Assembly: GCF_021568775.1 (NCBI RefSeq)
Contig: NZ_JAKGSG010000040.1
Location: 1-64,000, forward strand
Reading direction: 5' to 3'
Length of the DNA stretch: 64,000 nt
Source of the DNA: Antribacter soli
GTDB lineage: Bacteria; Actinomycetota; Actinomycetes; Actinomycetales; Cellulomonadaceae
Positions 61,155 through 64,000 of this stretch are shown piece by piece. Both the position numbers and the translations under genes were made by a program. The first letter of the stretch is position 1. Each line of letters starts with the position of its first letter. Below the pieces are notes generated by a model. It did no database searches, was not told the DNA's origin, and saw only the letters and a program-made list of their open reading frames with translations.

Positions 61155-61189
61155 ATGACATGGGTGTTCTTCGGTCCTACTGTGGGGGG
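61155..61189 (+). promoter_or_regulatory. leaderless promoter of the DUF3263 gene
   Basis: ATGACA (61155-61160) and TACTGT (61178-61183) are 17 bp apart, and the -10 ends 6 nt before the ATG at 61190. Confidence 0.65.
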
Positions 61190-61645
61190 ATGAGCAAGAC
61201 GACGGCGACCGCACCCGAGACCGACAGCGAGAACCAGGTCGGCGAGGTGGTGGGGACCGTCCAGCTGCTCGCAGCGGACGTTCCCGTGCCGAGCGCGGAG
61301 CCCTCGGCCGCCGTCGTCGAGGCCGCGCCGGGCGCGGAGACCGAGACGGCGCAGGAGGCGGACCACGAGACGGCGCAGGAGCCCGGTGCCGACGGCCTGA
61401 CCGACCGCGACCGCGAGATCCTCGCCTTCGAGCGTCAGTGGTGGAAGTACGCCGGCGCGAAGGAGGAGGCAGTGCGGGAGTTGTTCGGTATGTCCGCGAC
61501 GCGCTATTACCAGGTCCTCAACGCTCTTGTCGATTCTTCGGCGGCCCTCGCGCACGACCCGATGCTGGTCAGGCGCCTGCGACGCGTGCGTTCCACCCGT
61601 CAGCGGGCCCGTTCCGCCCGTCGCCTCGCGGATGGCAAGGCCTGA
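61190..61645 (+). CDS. DUF3263 domain protein
   Basis: A 151-aa protein. The N-terminal 75 residues are acidic and Ala/Glu-rich and look disordered. The C-terminal part (about 78-135) is the actinobacterial DUF3263 domain, HTH-like: [28 protein letters not shown] and then [17 protein letters not shown]. It ends in an Arg-rich tail. DUF3263 next to a LytR_C protein is a common actinobacterial arrangement. The role is unknown, possibly DNA binding. Confidence 0.85.
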   Translation: MSKTTATAPETDSENQVGEVVGTVQLLAADVPVPSAEPSAAVVEAAPGAETETAQEADHETAQEPGADGLTDRDREILAFERQWWKYAGAKEEAVRELFGMSATRYYQVLNALVDSSAALAHDPMLVRRLRRVRSTRQRARSARRLADGKA

Positions 61646-61676
61646 AACCCCATCCGGAGACGCTACCCTGTGGGCC

Positions 61677-62300
61677 GTGACCAAGAGCACGTACCCGTAC
61701 CCGCCTGACGAGTTCGACGTCGCCGTGCCCGGCGGCGCCCCGGTGGGCGTGCACCGCGCGCCGCGCAGCGGGTGGAGCTCGGTCTGGCCGTTCCTTCTCG
61801 TCGCGGTGATCTGCGCCGGCGTCGCCTGGGGCGGCATCACGCTTCTGAACGGCGACCCGGGTGCGGCCCAGGCGGAGACGCCCGGCGCCTCCGCGTCGCC
61901 GGACCCGTCCGCCTCGGCGAGCGCGCCCGCCGACCCGGCGGCGTCCGCCAGCCCCACGCCGGCGGCGGAGCCCCCGGCACCCACCTATCCGGGCGACCCC
62001 GCTCAGGCGAACCTGGCGGCGGTCATGGCTGTCTACAACGCCTCGGGACAGCAGGGCGTCGCGGGTAGCACGGTCGAGAAGCTGCAGGGAGCGGGCTTCA
62101 CCGGTGAGATCGCCGCCGAGACGGCGGGCGACGAGATGGTGGCCGCCAACCCTGCGAACACCGTGCTGTACGGCGCGGACCGGGCGGACACGGCAACCGC
62201 GGTCGCGCAGGCCCTCGGCATCACGAACCTCCAGGAGTCGGAGGACGTGACCGACTCGGCCCAGGCGGTCTGGGTCGTGATCGTCACGCCGATCCCCTGA
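61677..62300 (+). CDS. LytR_C-domain membrane protein
   Basis: A 207-aa protein with a cytoplasmic N-terminus, one membrane segment (about 38-58, WPFLLVAVICAGVAWGGITLL), a low-complexity Ala/Pro/Ser extracellular linker and a C-terminal LytR_C domain (about 115-207: VYNASGQQGVAGSTVEKLQGAGF and VLYGADRADTATAVAQALG). LytR_C domains accompany LCP cell-wall ligases, but no catalytic LCP domain is present, so an accessory wall role is likely. TACCCT ends 7 nt before the GTG start. Confidence 0.85.
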   Translation: MTKSTYPYPPDEFDVAVPGGAPVGVHRAPRSGWSSVWPFLLVAVICAGVAWGGITLLNGDPGAAQAETPGASASPDPSASASAPADPAASASPTPAAEPPAPTYPGDPAQANLAAVMAVYNASGQQGVAGSTVEKLQGAGFTGEIAAETAGDEMVAANPANTVLYGADRADTATAVAQALGITNLQESEDVTDSAQAVWVVIVTPIP

Positions 62301-62331
62301 GGTCGTGCCGGCGGCGAAGCGAAGTGCAGGA

Positions 62332-62402
62332 CGCGCCGAAGGTGAACTGAACGCGGGCACCCGGCATATCCGGGTGCCCGCGTTCGGTTCACCTTCGGCG
62401 CG
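62332..62402 (+). terminator. 33-bp stem hairpin after the LytR_C gene
   Basis: Arms 62332-62364 and 62370-62402 pair over 33 nt with one mismatch on a CATAT loop. This is the longest hairpin in the window and would form an RNase III-sized RNA duplex. Confidence 0.8.
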
Positions 62403-62637
62403 TTCCGCTTCGGCGGACTCATTGCGTGACGCGTTGCCCGACCGGCGAATATCGCAGTCCGTGATATGTCCTTACCGGCGCGTCGGCCCGGCGTGTCCCA
62501 ACCGGCCTGACCTGCGCGTTCGCTGTGCGCTAAATCGGGCATCCGCGACAATGTTGCTTCCGTGGTGTGAGTCGGACCACTAGGCTCGAATCACCACGGG
62601 TCGACCGCATGTCCCGTGCGAGAGGTAGGAGAAGTAC
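62403..62637 (+). promoter_or_regulatory. upstream and leader region of the cold-shock gene
   Basis: About 235 bp without an ORF, somewhat richer in A+T than its surroundings. TAGGAGAAG at 62626-62634 is the ribosome-binding site. A structured 5' leader is typical of cold-shock genes, but no specific fold is claimed. Confidence 0.4.
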
Positions 62638-62841
62638 ATGGCCGTGGGCACCGTCAAGTGGTTCAACGCCGAGAAGGGGTATGGCTTCATCACCCCCACC
62701 TCCGGTGGTCAGGACCTTTTCGTCCACTACAGCGCGATCGAGACCGACGGCTACCGCACCCTTGACGAGGGCCAGCAGGTCGAGTTCGAGGTGGGTCAGG
62801 GGCAGAAGGGCCCGCAGGCGGAGCAGGTCCGCCCGCTGTGA
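62638..62841 (+). CDS. cold-shock protein (CspA family)
   Basis: A 67-aa single cold-shock domain that binds single-stranded RNA and acts as an RNA chaperone. RNP1 is KGYGFIT and RNP2 is [21 protein letters not shown] is the classic N-terminus. The family is unmistakable, but which paralogue (CspA or another) cannot be decided from sequence. The ATG follows TAGGAGAAG with 3 nt spacing to the end of the motif. Confidence 0.95.
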   Translation: MAVGTVKWFNAEKGYGFITPTSGGQDLFVHYSAIETDGYRTLDEGQQVEFEVGQGQKGPQAEQVRPL

Positions 62842-62957
62842 CCGACGGGCCGACGGGCGGGGCCACCCGCCCGTCGCCCGGCCCCTCGTCCCCGGGGCGG
62901 CGACCACGCACGCCGCGCGGGCACAGAGGGTCGTCAGGAGCCCGGCACCGTCGCCGG

Positions 62958-63023
62958 CGCGTCTGACAAGCACCGCCGACGGTGTTGTGACGCGTCTGAC
63001 AAGCACCGCCGACGGTGTTGTGA
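62958..63023 (+). repeat. perfect 33-bp tandem repeat in the promoter of the FAD oxidoreductase gene
   Basis: Two exact 33-bp units (62958-62990, 62991-63023) end 8 nt before the ATG at 63031. Each holds a near-palindrome ACAAGCACCG-CCGA-CGGTGTTGT. Position and symmetry suggest paired operator sites. Confidence 0.85.
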
Positions 63024-63030
63024 TGGGAGC

Positions 63031-64000
63031 ATGACGCTGCTAGACGCCGTCGTCGTCGGCTCCGGGCCCAACGGGCTGGCCGCCGCCGTGACACTTGCCC
63101 GCGCGGGGCTCCGCGTCCGCGTGCTGGAGGCGCAGCCCACGGCCGGCGGGGGCGCCCGCACGCTCTCCGCCTCCGCCATGGGTTTCACGCTGCCCGACGC
63201 CGGTCCCGTCGCCCCGGGCGTAGCGCCCCCAGCGGGCACGGACCCGAGCACCGAGCCGGGTGCGCCGACGAGGCCCGAGCTCCTCTTCGACCTCTGCTCG
63301 GCCGTCCACCCGATGGCGTGGGCGTCGCCCTTCTTCAGCGCCTTCGACCTGCCCGCCCGCGGGGTGGAGCTGCGCGTCCCCGAGGTCTCCTACGCCCAGC
63401 CGCTCGACGGCGGCCGCGCCGCCCTCGCGTTCCACGACCTCGACCGCACCGTCGCAGGGCTCGGGCCCGACGGACCCGCCTGGCGCGCGCTGATCGGAAC
63501 GCTCGCCGAGTCGTGGGAGCACGTCGCGGCGCTGGTCCTCGGCGACAAGCGCACGGTGACGGGCATGACGGGAAGCCTCGGGGTGCCCGGGCCGAGTCCC
63601 GCCCACGGCGAGGCGGTGCACCGGGGCCCGACGGTGGCCGGCGTGCGCGCCGCGCTGCGATACGGCACCGGGCTGCTGGAGCTCGGAACCGGGCGCGACG
63701 TGCGCCGGTTCTCGGGCGACCTGGCACCCGCGCTGCTGGCGGGGGTGGCGGCCCACGGGATCGCGCGGGTGCCGTCGGCGGCCGCGGCCGGCGCGGCCCT
63801 CCTCCTGGCCGCGCTCGCCCACGGGCCGGGCGGGTGGCCGCTGCCCGTGGGCGGGTCGGGGGCGATCACGGCGGCACTCGTCGCGGACCTCGTCGCGCAC
63901 GGCGGCGAGATCGAGACCGAGCGTCCCGTCCGGACCGGGCGCGACCTGCCGCCCGCGCGGGCGTACCTCTTCGACACGGCTCCCGGCGCTGTGGCGCAGA
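63031..64000 (+). CDS. phytoene-dehydrogenase-like FAD oxidoreductase (partial, cut by window end)
   Basis: The first 323 codons of a larger flavoprotein. The N-terminal dinucleotide fold VVVGSGPNGLAAAVTLARAGLRVRVLEA is followed by PTAGGGARTL, and later VPSAAAAGAALLLAALAHG and PLPVGGSGAITAAL, as in CrtI/FAD-dependent amine-oxidase-like NAD(P)/FAD oxidoreductases. The substrate is unknown; no carotenoid genes are in view. The reading frame is open to the last base. A tandem repeat covers the promoter, and TGTGAT ends 6 nt before the ATG. Confidence 0.85.
   Translation, partial: MTLLDAVVVGSGPNGLAAAVTLARAGLRVRVLEAQPTAGGGARTLSASAMGFTLPDAGPVAPGVAPPAGTDPSTEPGAPTRPELLFDLCSAVHPMAWASPFFSAFDLPARGVELRVPEVSYAQPLDGGRAALAFHDLDRTVAGLGPDGPAWRALIGTLAESWEHVAALVLGDKRTVTGMTGSLGVPGPSPAHGEAVHRGPTVAGVRAALRYGTGLLELGTGRDVRRFSGDLAPALLAGVAAHGIARVPSAAAAGAALLLAALAHGPGGWPLPVGGSGAITAALVADLVAHGGEIETERPVRTGRDLPPARAYLFDTAPGAVAQ

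Overview
The window is about 70% GC and its gene content is that of a Gram-positive actinobacterium. It encodes mycothiol synthesis (MshA), an Lsr2 nucleoid protein, CarD, SenX3-RegX3 phosphate control, an LpqE-type lipoprotein, a fused OtsA-OtsB and a deazaflavin-dependent reductase. The gene order resembles the Cellulomonadaceae/Promicromonosporaceae part of the Micrococcales, but the genus cannot be named from sequence reading alone. Many chromosomal genes have a TANNNT-type -10 box ending exactly 6-7 nt before the start codon, so leaderless mRNAs appear to be common.

Layout. 1-2.4 kb: 5-oxoprolinase genes (pxpA, fused pxpBC), leftward. 2.5-6 kb: nadC, lysS, a small membrane protein, lsr2. 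6.1-9.9 kb: a lactonase-family beta-propeller, mshA, a Ddn-like reductase, gpmA. 10-17.4 kb: the phosphate regulon (phoU divergent from senX3-regX3, then pstSCAB) with PHO-box-like repeats and an odd poly-C tract between pstS and pstC. 17.5-20.8 kb: lpqE-like, carD, ispD, ispF, a TetR regulator. 20.7-24.9 kb: a lactone-oxidase-type flavoenzyme divergent from a PLP amino-acid deaminase/aldolase, then LtrA. 25-32.6 kb: cysS, rlmB, a DUF4032 protein, a sugar-ABC ATPase, otsAB. 32.7-35.9 kb: a membrane Ser/Thr kinase, a DsbA-like thioredoxin-fold protein, tRNA-Thr(TGT).

From 35,891 to 56,555 a 20.7-kb actinomycete integrative and conjugative element (AICE) sits in the 3' end of tRNA-Thr, bounded by a perfect 38-bp direct repeat. 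Its backbone is a tyrosine integrase, an excisionase-like HTH protein, a P-loop replication protein containing an iteron-like array, a Prim-Pol, a DUF2637/Spd protein, an FtsK/TraB translocase and a GntR-type regulator fused to a P-loop kinase with its own repeated operator. The cargo looks like anti-phage defence. On the left are a McrA-like HNH nuclease and an unrecognised 639-aa protein with a HEPN-type RNase motif. On the right are a protein-kinase/TPR operon and an AAA ATPase/RloB pair. A degenerate copy of the element's right end lies between the TPR gene and the ATPase/RloB pair, suggesting that pair arrived as a separate cassette.

56.6-64 kb: chromosome again, with a metallo-hydrolase, small proteins, an SGNH hydrolase, an ArsR-VOC operon, ung, a DUF3263 protein, a LytR_C-domain protein, a cold-shock protein and the start of a phytoene-dehydrogenase-like flavoprotein.
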